Assembly: GCA_034928145.1 (NCBI GenBank)
Contig: JAYFPE010000032.1
Span: forward strand, 1 to 22,543
From: Pelethousia sp034928145
GTDB taxonomy: Bacteria; Bacillota; Clostridia; Christensenellales; CAG-138
Direction of reading: 5' to 3'
DNA: 22,543 bases
In this document: piece by piece, positions 1 through 7,310 of the stretch
Position numbering within the stretch: the first letter of the stretch is position 1
Layout: each line of letters opens with the position of its first letter
The notes under the pieces: model-generated
The model's database searches: none
Told to the model about the DNA's origin: nothing
The model's input: only the letters and a program-made list of their open reading frames with translations
Translations under genes and position numbers: made by a program

Positions 1-4
1 TTTT

Positions 5-40
5 TGGTAGAACTGGCGAGATTCGAACCCGCACAATCCC
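5..40 (-). other. 3' end fragment of a tRNA or tmRNA gene; possible attachment site
   Basis: Read on the minus strand, the segment has a T-arm (stem GCGGG, loop with TTCGAAT, stem CTCGC), an acceptor 3' strand CAGTTCT, a discriminator A and an encoded CCA at positions 7-5. No matching 5' half follows: the upstream DNA (40-175) shows no D-arm or anticodon arm, and farther up lies the 497-residue ORF. The acceptor strand could pair with GGGGCTG, the usual tmRNA 5' end, through G-U pairs. The T-arm also resembles that of tRNA-Leu/Ser types, so the parent gene is unsettled. Such 3' fragments are typical scars left where integrative elements insert into RNA genes. That role is inferred; no integrase or second copy is seen in the window. 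Confidence 0.55.
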
Positions 41-175
41 CCTTTTTCAGCTTGTTTTCTTGTCGAAACATGAAAGATTTTATATATTATAGATGAGCTA
101 ACTTAAATAAAACCCAGTCTTTAAGCCATTTATTGTTGTTACATGCAAAAAAGATTTGTTTCCACCATCTACCCA

Positions 176-1669
176 TTATGGACTAACTATCCCGAAGAAC
201 TTAGATAAATTAGCTAGCGAAGACAACGCGGATAACACTTTCACGGAAACATTACCTAAAAAGCACATTGCATCCTTAAAACGAGATTTGCTTTTCTCCT
301 TATCTATTTCCGAATTGTCATTGAAAGCCTCCTTTGCCTCAGATAAAATATCCGCGAGAAACGTTTGCTGTTGAGCAGTCAATTCAGTAATCTGACGTAT
401 TCTGCCAATCGCCTCTGCCACTTCATTTGAGAATTCAGAAGACGCATAATGAATGTTACTGGTATTAGATATGCTCCCGATGTTTTCAGCCACGGCAACT
501 CCATGATTGTCACCTTGAATGTTGACTGTATTATTGCTGACAGGTCTATCTTTTTCTCGAATCTCTTCCGCCACGTTATTTGCCTCCTTTACTATAAGAT
601 CAAAGGAATTATTGTCTTTTATAGCATTTACTATCGCACTAACCACGCGAACAATTTCGTAGTTTTCTAGTTCGCTCGTATCAATACTTTTAGCTTCCTT
701 TATGTTGCCGCCCCACAAAACAATGCACGGGAAAGTGGTTTTTATGCTCTGAGGTAAGCTATTAATACTATTTTGAATTTCACTTCCCGATTTTCCGTAA
801 TCTGTTTCGCTGTAATATATATCAAGATAATTTTCAGAAATATGATGCAAATCACGCCAATAATCGTTTATCAATCTTTTGTACTTATTGGTTTCGGCTG
901 CCAAAGGTAAATATACACACTTGTAAGGGATTTTTTCATCATAATATCGACCAATAACGTGTTGCAAACTCTGCGTTCTTTTTGGGGGCATATCCGGCAT
1001 TAACCGTTCAAGCAACAAACCCAAAAAGTAACCATCAGTCTGTTTGAAAGATTTTAATAACTGTTTCCTTGCTCTTTCACCTTTACCGCAGTATGAAAGG
1101 TACTCTTCAATGAGAGACTCAAAGACAGCAACTGGAATCTTGCTGATTTTTAACGGTTCAATTTCCGAATTAATAATCCATTCCAAAAAATCTATTTCGT
1201 TTGACAGGTCTATTCCGAGAGATGTCATGCAATGTAGCATCACTTCATCGGTATCATCACGGAGCGCATGACGAACATTGTCGATTAAGGACCATTCATC
1301 AACATTATATTGCGGTAGTTTTCCATCATCCCCAAGGCTATCGAGGAAATCAAAAAAACCGCGTTCACAGCAACAGTAACAATGTCCATCTTTGACCATC
1401 CTACGAAGATGTTTAACTCCGATACGATTCAGAGATAACTCCATAGGATAGCGATGCAGACTTCTGTCAAAGTATTCGCTGTCAATGAATTTATGAATAA
1501 TGCCTTTGAACGAATATGAACCGTTGCGCAAATACTCTTCGGCATATTGCCGAAGTTTTTTGCTGTTGGATTCATCCGACAGCAAATCAAGAACAGCAAC
1601 ACCATTTCTTAATTTGCTTTTTAGGTACTCGCAAAAATCAAGTACTATCATATTGGGCAAACGATTCAT
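176..1669 (-). CDS. Unrecognised 497-residue protein, candidate third component or effector of the SIR2-HerA locus
   Basis: I do not recognise a family with certainty. The start has a good ribosome binding site (AGGAGG, 8 nt before ATG). The protein is largely helical at the N-terminus, with a Cys cluster near residue 100 (CYCCCERG). A mixed alpha/beta stretch at roughly 255-345 contains YLDIYYSE and FPCIVLWGG, and resembles a small Rossmann- or flavodoxin-like fold. A segment around 385-410 (NIQGDNHGVAVAENIGS) is Asn/Gly-rich and beta-prone, a style common in bacterial conflict proteins. The C-terminus has a charged, coiled-coil-like helix and then a hydrophobic tail (about 470-497) that could insert in or lie on a membrane. 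It is the last gene of the minus-strand defence block, 77 bp after the HerA gene, so it may have its own weak promoter. A defence role is inferred from position only. Confidence 0.6.
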   Translation of the reverse strand: MNRLPNMIVLDFCEYLKSKLRNGVAVLDLLSDESNSKKLRQYAEEYLRNGSYSFKGIIHKFIDSEYFDRSLHRYPMELSLNRIGVKHLRRMVKDGHCYCCCERGFFDFLDSLGDDGKLPQYNVDEWSLIDNVRHALRDDTDEVMLHCMTSLGIDLSNEIDFLEWIINSEIEPLKISKIPVAVFESLIEEYLSYCGKGERARKQLLKSFKQTDGYFLGLLLERLMPDMPPKRTQSLQHVIGRYYDEKIPYKCVYLPLAAETNKYKRLINDYWRDLHHISENYLDIYYSETDYGKSGSEIQNSINSLPQSIKTTFPCIVLWGGNIKEAKSIDTSELENYEIVRVVSAIVNAIKDNNSFDLIVKEANNVAEEIREKDRPVSNNTVNIQGDNHGVAVAENIGSISNTSNIHYASSEFSNEVAEAIGRIRQITELTAQQQTFLADILSEAKEAFNDNSEIDKEKSKSRFKDAMCFLGNVSVKVLSALSSLANLSKFFGIVSP

Positions 1670-1746
1670 ATGAGCATCCTCCTGTAAAATACTTCATATA
1701 AGATCTGCATCAACAACTCAAAACTTTACACGATTTATTATCACGT

Positions 1747-3450
1747 TCATTTTGCTTGCTTCCGCAAGGACTCAACGGCTGCCTCTATGTCAACAACCGC
1801 ATTTTCCTTTGACCATTCGTCCCAAAAATCCACAGTAGCGCTCTTGGGCTTTAGCGTCGGTTGTGTCACTTTTATTCGGCTGGGCAACAAACATGCATCG
1901 CCAACAACCAGCGCTTCACCAATATCAAGAATAGGCAGCATTTCAGCATAATCACCGAGACTGTCAGGTAAAAGACGTTTAACAACAGCTTGATCGTCAA
2001 CGTTAGTAAGACGCATGGCTATGAAATTGTTACTTTGACTTAATACTGTTCTGTTTACTTCTGAGGGCCTTTGAGATATCACAACAAGGCCGATCCCATA
2101 TTTACGCCCTTCCTTTGATATGCGTTCAAAATTCACCAAACTCGCATCATCGATACTTTTATCAGCAATAGACGGAATGTACAAATGGGCCTCATCACAA
2201 AAAATAGCTATAGGATGCCTTTTTTCATTTTCTGTCCATTGTTGTACTGAAAAAATCAGGCGAGCCAACAACGAAACGATTAACGGCAAAATATCAGAAG
2301 GTACTTCCGAGAAATCTATAATTTTTACGCCACCATGTCCACTTTGAGATGGTTCCATAATTTTAGTGCATAACTGCAACATGTAATTATATTGTAGTAA
2401 AGTTGGGTCTTGACTGAACATAAAATTCAAGCGTTTATCCATCTTCTTGGATTGAAGACGCTGAATAAATCGTGTGAGCAATCCGTTATAAGGTCCTTTT
2501 ACAGGTTTTCCCGTGGATTGACTCGTAACCATCTCTGTATCCTTATAATCTAATTTTTGTAGAAGAGTTTCCAATGAATATGGTATTGGACTATCAAGGG
2601 TAATGTCCTCGACGATGTCTGATTTCCCTTCAGATGTCAAAAAATCCTTTTTCCCTTCAATAACCATATTAGAAAACATCATGGCTTGGTTTGGAGCATT
2701 ATTGTCACTTCTATCAAGCATGAGGGAGATCATTTCCTCATAAGTTAAAAGCCAATAAGGGAGAAATAGTGTATCATCACTTTGTATATCCATAGGTCCA
2801 GCAATTTTGTAATGAACAAAATTATCCCCTATAAGGGGTTCATATTCACCGTGAATATCAAACAGAATCGCATCTGCAGATTTTAGCGAAGCAATTTGTT
2901 CTAATATGCGAGCGACACACCATGATTTTCCAGAGCCTGTACTGCCTACAATCACCGCATGTCGCTGGAATAATTTGTTGCCATTAAGCCAAGCAACTGC
3001 GTTCTCATCTATAGAATAGTTACCTATTTCAAGCGCTATAGCTTCTTCGCCTTCTGGCACAGATGAAATAGCCTGCATAAAACGATTAAGACGATCTCCT
3101 TGGATGAGGAAACATTCCGCGTTTATCGTTGGTACCGTAGAAAGCGTTCGTCTAAACACATTTTCCTTTAGTCCTTCTTTGTCAAGATGTGTTCCAATAA
3201 GGACAACTTTAATAATATTGAAGGCTGAAATACTTGTTGAATCAAAATTTGTATTGTCCGTTGCAGACTTCCTAATTATTTTTGCAACCAGTCCAATAAG
3301 ATGCTGCCCAATTTTGGAACTTTGAACAGCTATCAAATGGTTGACTTGTAAGCCACGAAGTCGATCATCAACTCGGATGACAATGGTTGCGGTGTCCACG
3401 CTTTCTACCGTTCCAAGCAAGTCCTCTTGCGTATAATCAAAGATAGTCAT
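1747..3450 (-). CDS. HerA-family hexameric ATPase/DNA translocase of a SIR2-HerA-type defence system
   Basis: HerA-like ATPases form hexameric rings and work with a partner nuclease or NADase. In SIR2-HerA antiphage systems the ring assembles with the SIR2 protein. The 567-residue protein has an N-terminal HAS-barrel-like beta domain (about 10-60). Walker A is at 169-176 (GSTGSGKS), the HerA motif FDIHGEY at 197-203, and Walker B at 414-422 (IAIFCDEAH). An arginine-finger candidate lies in FERISKEGRKYG (441-452), and the SQRPSEV sensor motif is at 459-465. All key ATPase residues look intact and the length is normal. The start is supported by AGGAGG 8 nt upstream. It lies 13 bp after the SIR2-like gene and before the 497-residue gene, on the same strand. 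The family call is firm; the defence role comes from the partner gene and the island context. Confidence 0.92.
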   Translation of the reverse strand: MTIFDYTQEDLLGTVESVDTATIVIRVDDRLRGLQVNHLIAVQSSKIGQHLIGLVAKIIRKSATDNTNFDSTSISAFNIIKVVLIGTHLDKEGLKENVFRRTLSTVPTINAECFLIQGDRLNRFMQAISSVPEGEEAIALEIGNYSIDENAVAWLNGNKLFQRHAVIVGSTGSGKSWCVARILEQIASLKSADAILFDIHGEYEPLIGDNFVHYKIAGPMDIQSDDTLFLPYWLLTYEEMISLMLDRSDNNAPNQAMMFSNMVIEGKKDFLTSEGKSDIVEDITLDSPIPYSLETLLQKLDYKDTEMVTSQSTGKPVKGPYNGLLTRFIQRLQSKKMDKRLNFMFSQDPTLLQYNYMLQLCTKIMEPSQSGHGGVKIIDFSEVPSDILPLIVSLLARLIFSVQQWTENEKRHPIAIFCDEAHLYIPSIADKSIDDASLVNFERISKEGRKYGIGLVVISQRPSEVNRTVLSQSNNFIAMRLTNVDDQAVVKRLLPDSLGDYAEMLPILDIGEALVVGDACLLPSRIKVTQPTLKPKSATVDFWDEWSKENAVVDIEAAVESLRKQAK

Positions 3451-3463
3451 GTTCAGTTCCTCC

Positions 3464-4378
3464 TTACCAAATATTCATGAATTCAGAGAGTTCCCAGAAG
3501 TGTCCATCGTAAGCCCCATCCCAACCATTTCCTTTTACAATTGTTTTCTGATCAGGCGATTCCTCAATAATTATGTATTTCTTTATTCCCGCGTCAATAA
3601 TATGCTGTTTGCATGAAGTGGTAGCTTGTCGTGCTAAGACAACAATCGGTTTTCCTTTAGCAATTTCAGTTAAGAGCTTAGGCTGGATATGTTCATCATT
3701 GAAACCATACCCCACACACAAATACGAGCTGGCTTTTGTAAACGCCTCATCAGCTTTGCTAATAATACTTCTATACGGCTCATTATGCGTAGTGCTATAT
3801 TTATCTTTGCCGGGTGGGATAATCAATGGTGTGTGGCTTAAGGGAATGCGTTCGGAAAGAGGATATGCTCTTGAGATTCCGTTTTGTAGCATAAACCAGT
3901 CAAGCGATCCATGAACTTTCCATATAAATACGGTTCGCTCTCGTGCGCGTAACCGTTGCGTACTTAAGCGACCCGAAGGCAATTCAATATTTTTTATCAA
4001 AGAACCTTCAAATCCGGTTACGGCTGTTGCGCCAATAATATCCGCAGCGTACTCAGCCACTCGGTCATAGTTTGTCGTGATAATAGTCGCAGTGTTTTGA
4101 GCGGGTTGTATAACTTTTCTCAGCAACTCACATATCGGGAAACTATTCCTCGTTGAAATAATCTGTTCGAAAAAAGCTTTATCACGTCTGCAGACGTGCT
4201 CCCACACAATTTCACGAATTCTATTTTGTGAATCACGTGATAACCCGGATGCATCTAACGCCTCTTCCAAATTCATGGTAGAAAGATTCAGGAAAAACTC
4301 GTCAAACTCTTTGCTGTTGAAATTATTAGCGTTACTAATGGACAATTTTCCAAATACTGCTGAATTTGATTTACACAT
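3464..4378 (-). CDS. SIR2-family domain protein, N-terminally truncated (likely damaged NADase partner of HerA)
   Basis: The 304-residue frame keeps the later part of a SIR2-like fold: TTNYD (101-105), KVHGSLDW (154-161, with the His expected to be catalytic at 156), IIPPGKDKY (186-193) and VGYGFNDEH (222-230). In defence systems SIR2 domains hydrolyse NAD+ to halt infected cells. The usual N-terminal GAGxS-type loop that binds NAD is absent. This frame begins at an ATG with no convincing ribosome binding site. A GGGAGG 7 nt before the ATG at 4392 instead starts a different frame (see the 4288-4392 entry). The simplest reading is an internal deletion with a frameshift that removed the first part of the NAD site, so NADase activity is doubtful. 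A frameshift in assembly or a recoding event are the alternatives. The gene is followed by herA 13 bp downstream. Confidence 0.8.
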   Translation of the reverse strand: MCKSNSAVFGKLSISNANNFNSKEFDEFFLNLSTMNLEEALDASGLSRDSQNRIREIVWEHVCRRDKAFFEQIISTRNSFPICELLRKVIQPAQNTATIITTNYDRVAEYAADIIGATAVTGFEGSLIKNIELPSGRLSTQRLRARERTVFIWKVHGSLDWFMLQNGISRAYPLSERIPLSHTPLIIPPGKDKYSTTHNEPYRSIISKADEAFTKASSYLCVGYGFNDEHIQPKLLTEIAKGKPIVVLARQATTSCKQHIIDAGIKKYIIIEESPDQKTIVKGNGWDGAYDGHFWELSEFMNIW

Positions 4379-4392
4379 CCATCATAATCCAT
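4288..4392 (-). pseudogene. Original N-terminus of the SIR2-like gene, now in a 34-codon frame
   Basis: This ATG follows a good ribosome binding site (GGGAGG, 7 nt). It opens a frame that reads MDYDGCVNQIQQYLENCPLV and stops at TGA after 34 codons. SIR2-like defence proteins commonly start with a helix of this type and then run into a beta strand and the glycine-rich NAD loop. Here that loop is missing, and the continuation of the family is in the +1-shifted frame that starts at 4378. I read it as the displaced start of the SIR2 gene. The break point should lie near 4330-4320, where the two frames exchange family-like character. It sits 32 bp after the vsr stop. Confidence 0.6.
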
Positions 4393-4424
4393 CTCTCTGC
4401 CTCCCATCGTTCAAATACACGACA

Positions 4425-4865
4425 TCATTGTAAACAATCACGCACAGCCGCGTAAATCTCAAAAACTCGCTTAACACATTGTTCCATGTCACTCTTTATG
4501 TCGCTCTCCCAAATTCGAACGACCTTCCAACCCAGATTCGTCAGTTGACGATTAACTTCCTCGTCACGTTGGATGTTGCCACGAATTTTATTTGCCCAAA
4601 ATTCGGAATATCTCGACAACTCCTCATCCAAGTCTTTAAGCCCTCGCAATGCCCAGTTGAGGCCATGCCAATAATCTCCATCGCAAAATACCGCTACTTT
4701 TGCTTTTGTAAACACAATATCTGGCTTACCGGGAAGTTTCTTGTAGTTCACCCTGAACCGCAAGCCTTGACGCCAAAGCGCTTTCCTGAGGGCGATTTCC
4801 GGTCTTGTGTTCTTCGATTTCACAGAAGACATGATTTTATGCGTTATCGCTGGATCACGCCCCAT
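4425..4865 (-). CDS. vsr: Very short patch repair (Vsr) mismatch endonuclease
   Basis: Vsr nicks next to the T of T:G mismatches that arise when 5-methylcytosine deaminates, and so protects sites methylated by the neighbouring C5-methyltransferase. The protein shows the family order: MSSVKSKNTRPE near the start, GKPDIVF with the metal-binding Asp (D49), then CDGDYWHG (61-68) with the conserved Trp-His, and the C-terminal GWKVVRIWESDI. The DGDYWHG form, without the zinc-ligand cluster of E. coli Vsr, belongs to a variant common in Gram-positive bacteria. I start it at ATG 4865, which has GGGGGGAG 8 nt upstream. A GTG at 4874 would add three residues but overlaps that site. It sits 29 bp after the restriction gene on the same strand, which fits co-transcription. 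Confidence 0.9.
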   Translation of the reverse strand: MGRDPAITHKIMSSVKSKNTRPEIALRKALWRQGLRFRVNYKKLPGKPDIVFTKAKVAVFCDGDYWHGLNWALRGLKDLDEELSRYSEFWANKIRGNIQRDEEVNRQLTNLGWKVVRIWESDIKSDMEQCVKRVFEIYAAVRDCLQ

Positions 4866-4894
4866 ATTAAACACTCCCCCCAGTCCTCCAGTTG

Positions 4895-5521
4895 TTACTC
4901 AAGGGATTCGCACAGATACCTTTCAACCCTCTCGGACAACTGTTCGGCTGTATTCGTGCATGGCTGTAACCGCTCCGCCCAAGCGCGTCCTGGGTGCAGA
5001 CAATCCCATTGCGGCATCATGCCATTGTATCTGCCTTTTCCGGGGTCATGGTTGCCGAATCCATCTAACACTCGGTTCCATACTGGCTTGAATCGCTCAA
5101 TTAGCATAGACTCCGCAAGGGGAATCCATATGTCGTCTACGACAAGAAAACGGCAATAGAAGTCTGTAATTTCAAGATTGCTTGCCGCTTTGATCGACTC
5201 AGCATGTTCAGCCAACCGCTTGTATAAGGCTTGTCCGTGTGCGACATCAAGACCAAGACCCCCTTTGCGCGCTCCAGCGGGTACGGCTTTGCCGACATAG
5301 ATAGGGCAGAGGAATTGACCGTCACGATTGATTTCTGCTAATTGTCCGTAAGCAGAAAAAGAGCCCGTATAATATAGAGCGTACACACCCGCGCCTGTAA
5401 AAGGCTCAGGTGGTAATGGCTGAATTTCCGTATTTAAGAGGGCTTCGGCTACGCTTTCACCAAGGTGTCGTTTGTCGAGTGGGTTAAAGGGCTTTGAGAT
5501 CAGATTGTTGTTTTTCGGCAT
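4895..5521 (-). CDS. Eco29kI-family type II restriction endonuclease (GIY-YIG fold)
   Basis: This is the cutting enzyme of the restriction-modification pair. The 208-residue protein has the GIY-YIG core (GVYALYY at 45-51, PIYVGKA at 73-79). Candidate catalytic residues are Y47, Y75, R102 and H106 (YKRLAEH), E142 (LIERFKPVWN) and N149, matching the Tyr/Tyr/Arg/His/Glu/Asn set known for R.Eco29kI. The C-terminal block NHDPGKGRYN...WDCLHPGR is also typical of the family, and the length is close to the roughly 214 residues of Eco29kI. The start at 5521 is chosen because AGGAGG lies about 10 nt upstream; an in-frame ATG at 5578 would lengthen it by 19 residues inside the methyltransferase. It overlaps the methyltransferase end by 38 bp. 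Family members characterised so far cut CCGCGG; specificity here is inferred. Confidence 0.9.
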   Translation of the reverse strand: MPKNNNLISKPFNPLDKRHLGESVAEALLNTEIQPLPPEPFTGAGVYALYYTGSFSAYGQLAEINRDGQFLCPIYVGKAVPAGARKGGLGLDVAHGQALYKRLAEHAESIKAASNLEITDFYCRFLVVDDIWIPLAESMLIERFKPVWNRVLDGFGNHDPGKGRYNGMMPQWDCLHPGRAWAERLQPCTNTAEQLSERVERYLCESLE

Positions 5522-6689
5522 AGCTAATTCCCCTCCTTTCCAATTGCTTAATAACTGATTCACCAATGATATTGGCAAGTTTTACTGGCACAGCATTTCC
5601 TATTTGACGCATACTTTCCGTCCATGAGCCGAAAAACTGGTAATCATCGGGGAATGTCTGTATTCTAGCGCTCTCCCTAACCGTATAATAACGAAGAGAG
5701 CCGTCATCAAGTATAACCGTATTCTCGCCACCGGGTACTCCGTGAGCGCCAGCCTTTATAGTCTTTGACGGCTCATCCAATACGCTGCCCGAATGTCCGG
5801 CATAAGGTTTTGCGCCATCCTTGAACTCGTGGTTAGGGAATTTTATTGCGGTGGCACTTCTCGGATTGGGCAATCCTACGACAGCATCGCGAACTGTCCG
5901 CCATCTCTCCCTATGAGTGGATTTATCAATCATTTGAACTATACGCTTTTCTTGCGCAGTGGCTTGTGAACGATACTTTTTAGCGATTCGATGCTCCTCC
6001 CAATAAGAACCATCACCATGTTTTGCGTAAATCAGAGCCTCTTTCGAGTGAGTTGGGTCAGGGAAAGACCACTGCACGTTTAAATCATTTCTAAATCCAA
6101 CAATGATGACTCGATGGCGCTGCTGAGGAACTCCGTAATCAGCAGCATTCAACAATCTGAAAACCACATTATACTCAAGTCCTTTGTCTCCACAAGACGT
6201 ATGATATTCTTCTAAAAGTTTTAAATGTTCAGTCCAATCCATCCCATCAAGAGCAATAACCTCTGGATGTGAAAGCTGAAGCAGTATGTAATTAAAGTAT
6301 GAACTGAATGATTTGCGAAGCAATCCTTTTACATTTTCAAATATAAACCCCTGAGGACGAAGTTCGCGTACAGCCCGTACAGCCTCCGGGAACATATCTC
6401 GCTTGTCTGCATGTGCTTTGTGTTTGCCGCCAAGAGAAAATGGCTGACAAGGAGGACCACCGGTAACGAACTGTATATCAGTGCCGTAGTCAGAAAAACG
6501 GACGAGCTGCACATCGGCTTGAACAACGTTCCAATCCGCAATGCTACTATTACCATTCGAAATATTCGATTTTATATTTTCGCAGGAGTCCTTATCCCAT
6601 TCTAAAAGTGCGGCAGGCTTAAAACCGGCTTGATGCAATCCTAATGCAAGGCCGCCTGCTCCACTAAATAATTCAAGAGAATTAACCAT
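5484..6689 (-). CDS. DNA (cytosine-5) methyltransferase of the type II R-M system
   Basis: It transfers a methyl group from SAM to carbon 5 of cytosine and protects host sites from the adjoining endonuclease. The 401-residue protein has the C5-MTase motifs in order: I (LELFSGAGGLALG, 5-17), IV (GGPPCQPFS, 77-85, with the nucleophile C81), VI (FENVKGLL, 117-124) and VIII (QQRHRVIIVG, 189-198). A target-recognition region follows, then IX (DEPSKTIKAGAHGVPGG) and X (QIGNAVPVKLA). The start at ATG 6689 has AGGTGG 8 nt upstream; GTG 6701 and ATG 6695 are in frame but poorly placed. It follows the small regulator by 18 bp and overlaps the endonuclease gene, so methylase and nuclease are probably made from one message. 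Confidence 0.95.
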   Translation of the reverse strand: MVNSLELFSGAGGLALGLHQAGFKPAALLEWDKDSCENIKSNISNGNSSIADWNVVQADVQLVRFSDYGTDIQFVTGGPPCQPFSLGGKHKAHADKRDMFPEAVRAVRELRPQGFIFENVKGLLRKSFSSYFNYILLQLSHPEVIALDGMDWTEHLKLLEEYHTSCGDKGLEYNVVFRLLNAADYGVPQQRHRVIIVGFRNDLNVQWSFPDPTHSKEALIYAKHGDGSYWEEHRIAKKYRSQATAQEKRIVQMIDKSTHRERWRTVRDAVVGLPNPRSATAIKFPNHEFKDGAKPYAGHSGSVLDEPSKTIKAGAHGVPGGENTVILDDGSLRYYTVRESARIQTFPDDYQFFGSWTESMRQIGNAVPVKLANIIGESVIKQLERRGISYAEKQQSDLKAL

Positions 6690-6707
6690 CGCCATTACCA
6701 CCTTTTG

Positions 6708-6920
6708 TTATGACTCTTTGTTTTCGACTATTTCCATGATATCAGCTATATCACAATTCAATGCCTCACAAATTTTTAAGAGGACATCGGTTGTGATATT
6801 TTCGCCTTTACCCAATTTAGCGATAGATGCTGTGCTGATGCCAGATACCCGCTTCAAATCTTGCTTATTCATATTTTTGTCAATCAGTAGCTTCCATAGT
6901 TTATTATAACTTATAGTCAT
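6708..6920 (-). CDS. Small XRE-family HTH regulator, probable controller of the R-M operon
   Basis: This 70-residue protein is almost entirely a Cro/CI-type helix-turn-helix: LKRVSGISTASIAKLGKGEN forms the helix-turn-helix and TDVLLKICEALNCDIADIME the following helices. Its form resembles the YozG-like single-domain regulators often found beside C5-methyltransferase genes. It is the first gene of the minus-strand block, with GGTGAG shortly before the ATG and a strong promoter 38 bp farther up. The likely job is autoregulation and timing of methylase and nuclease expression, as for R-M controller proteins; this is inferred from position and fold. Confidence 0.85.
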   Translation of the reverse strand: MTISYNKLWKLLIDKNMNKQDLKRVSGISTASIAKLGKGENITTDVLLKICEALNCDIADIMEIVENKES

Positions 6921-6957
6921 CTGCTCACCCCGCTACTTTTATAGCTGATTTTTATAT

Positions 6958-6986
6958 ATTATATCACTCCACATTAAAAATATCAA
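6958..6986 (-). promoter_or_regulatory. Sigma-A-type promoter of the defence operon
   Basis: On the minus strand TTGATA (6986-6981) and a perfect TATAAT (6963-6958) are separated by exactly 17 bp. The regulator ATG is 37 bp downstream of the -10 box. Around and upstream of the -35 box is an imperfect palindrome, AAATAT-(7 nt)-ATATTT, which could be an operator for the XRE protein. Confidence 0.75.
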
Positions 6987-7129
6987 TGAAATATTTGCAA
7001 CCGCGAAAATAATATTTGATATTCGCTGCTCTCCATCTATAGAAAAACCTGCCACTGCACTTCTACAGACTTGGTATCGCTGTCACATCCAAAGGAGAGT
7101 GCCATACTGCCCTATATTCCCACCATTAC

Positions 7130-7310
7130 CTAGCTGTCGTCCTTGAAAGTGACCGTCCTTTCGCTTTCGGAGTAGACGGTCATCAAATAGACAGTGGCAG
7201 GCCAAAGATTTTCATCAAATTCGGTAAGCAAATTATCATGGTATTTTATATTATCAAGGAAGCGTATTATCTCTTCTCGCTTGGCGGTGCGCTCCAGTAT
7301 CCGGAGAAGC
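7130..7310 (-). pseudogene. Remnant of the C-terminus of a serine (resolvase-type) recombinase
   Basis: The minus-strand frame ends with LLTEFDENLWPATVYLMTVY and then RTVTFKDDS. This resembles the C-terminal end of large serine recombinases of clostridial transposons and conjugative elements (pattern LITEFDE.LW...VD.VTVY...V.FKDG). Nothing of the catalytic resolvase domain is present. The frame continues upstream without a break into a stretch that resembles a different family, so a recombination junction near 7310 is likely. No function is expected. Confidence 0.55.

Noticed and set aside
4479..5159. A 226-codon plus-strand ORF across vsr and the restriction gene
   Set aside because: It is antisense to two recognised genes and has no domain of its own.
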